In this document: positions 63,717 to 64,000 of the stretch, piece after piece
Layout of the letters: the number at the start of each line of letters is the position of its first letter
Numbering within the stretch: position 1 is the stretch's first letter
From: Ectothiorhodospira magna
GTDB lineage: Bacteria > Pseudomonadota > Gammaproteobacteria > Ectothiorhodospirales > Ectothiorhodospiraceae
Direction: 5' to 3'
NCBI RefSeq assembly: GCF_900110965.1
Contig: NZ_FOFO01000019.1
Location: 1-64,000 of the forward strand
DNA: 64,000 bases
Notes under the pieces: model-generated
Told to the model about the DNA's origin: nothing
The model's database searches: none
What the model saw: the letters and a program-made list of their open reading frames with translations, nothing else
Translations under genes and position numbers: made by a program

Positions 63717-64000
63717 ATGTCCGTCATCCGCCAGGAAGACCTGATCCAGAGCATCGCCGATGCCTTCCAGTTCATCAGCTACTACCATCCCCAGGATTAT
63801 ATCCAGGCCCTGACCGCCGCCTACGAAAGGGAGCAGTCCCCGGCAGCCCGGGATGCCATGGCCCAGATCCTGGTGAACTCCCGCCTGTGTGCCGAAGGCC
63901 ATCGCCCCATCTGTCAGGATACCGGCATTGCTCTGGTCTTTCTCAAGGTGGGCATGGACGTGCGCTGGGAAGCGGACATGAGCCTGCAGGCCATGGTGGA
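63717..64000 (+). CDS. Class I fumarate hydratase, N-terminus (cut by window end)
   Basis: The first 94 residues of an iron-sulphur fumarase/tartrate-dehydratase alpha region. The start MSVIRQEDLIQSIADAFQFI is followed by ILVNSRL and RPICQDTGIALVF, whose Cys is the first [4Fe-4S] ligand. It could be a fused FumA-type enzyme or an alpha subunit; the rest lies outside. Start: ATG 63717, GGAG seven bases upstream. It is divergent from the amidotransferase gene with 200 bp between; no clear promoter was identified. Confidence 0.9.
   Translation, partial: MSVIRQEDLIQSIADAFQFISYYHPQDYIQALTAAYEREQSPAARDAMAQILVNSRLCAEGHRPICQDTGIALVFLKVGMDVRWEADMSLQAMV

Noticed and set aside
63525-63902. A 125-codon minus-strand frame at the right edge
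   Set aside because: It lies antisense to the fumarase start, which has clear homology, and across the intergenic region.
1-64000. CRISPR arrays, rRNA genes, prophage genes
   Set aside because: No regularly spaced direct repeats, rRNA sequence or phage structural or integrase genes were seen in the window.

Overview
The window (about 60% G+C) comes from a motile, probably anoxygenic phototrophic gammaproteobacterium, most likely of the Ectothiorhodospiraceae (inference). The phototroph signal is a complete bacteriochlorophyll magnesium-chelatase H subunit (bchH) with a PpsR/CrtJ-type operator over its promoter. The gammaproteobacterial signal is a Pseudomonas/Vibrio-style polar-flagellum locus, an E. 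coli-type aceE-aceF-lpd operon, mpl, orn, rnt and rne-rluC. No strain name can be derived from the sequence alone.

Left edge (1-2190): orn (oligoribonuclease) sits between two decayed IS200/IS605-type elements. One is an IS605-like remnant with a frameshifted tnpB start and a tnpA reduced to its two ends. The other is a miniaturised IscB element whose nuclease gene has lost its core, while the segment that should encode its omega RNA is still present. A tRNA-Val(CAC) with its own promoter and a bidirectional terminator follows.

Housekeeping block (2269-13450): bchH alone, outside any visible photosynthesis cluster; a DUF502 membrane protein; sppA-like peptidase, HAD phosphatase and rluC on the minus strand; rne divergent from rluC with a leader of about 370 nt; and a low-molecular-weight tyrosine phosphatase.

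Flagellar and chemotaxis block (13554-46427): apart from a plus-strand fliK-like/flhB-like pair at its edge, everything runs on the minus strand. In transcription order: a tPilZ protein, fleQ, a fleR-like activator without a receiver domain, fliEFGHIJK, a sigma-54 promoter, fliLMNOPQR, flhB, flhA, flhF, fleN, fliA, cheY, cheZ, cheA, cheB, motC, motD, parC, parP, cheW, a small ORF and a DUF2802 protein. Together these encode the regulators, MS ring, C ring, export gate, polar-placement GTPase/ATPase, flagellar sigma factor, chemotaxis core, second stator and polar array anchors. fleS is absent. CheA lacks an evident P2 domain and instead carries three short motifs that resemble the CheY-binding N-terminus of FliM.

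Right side (46440-64000): mpl with a membrane protein, a cardiolipin-synthase-like PLD enzyme, mlaA, argG, a very short PAS chemoreceptor-like protein, motY, the pyruvate dehydrogenase operon (lipoyl domains on both E2 and E3), pyrC, rnt, grxD, an asparagine-synthetase-type amidotransferase and the start of a class I fumarase cut by the window edge.
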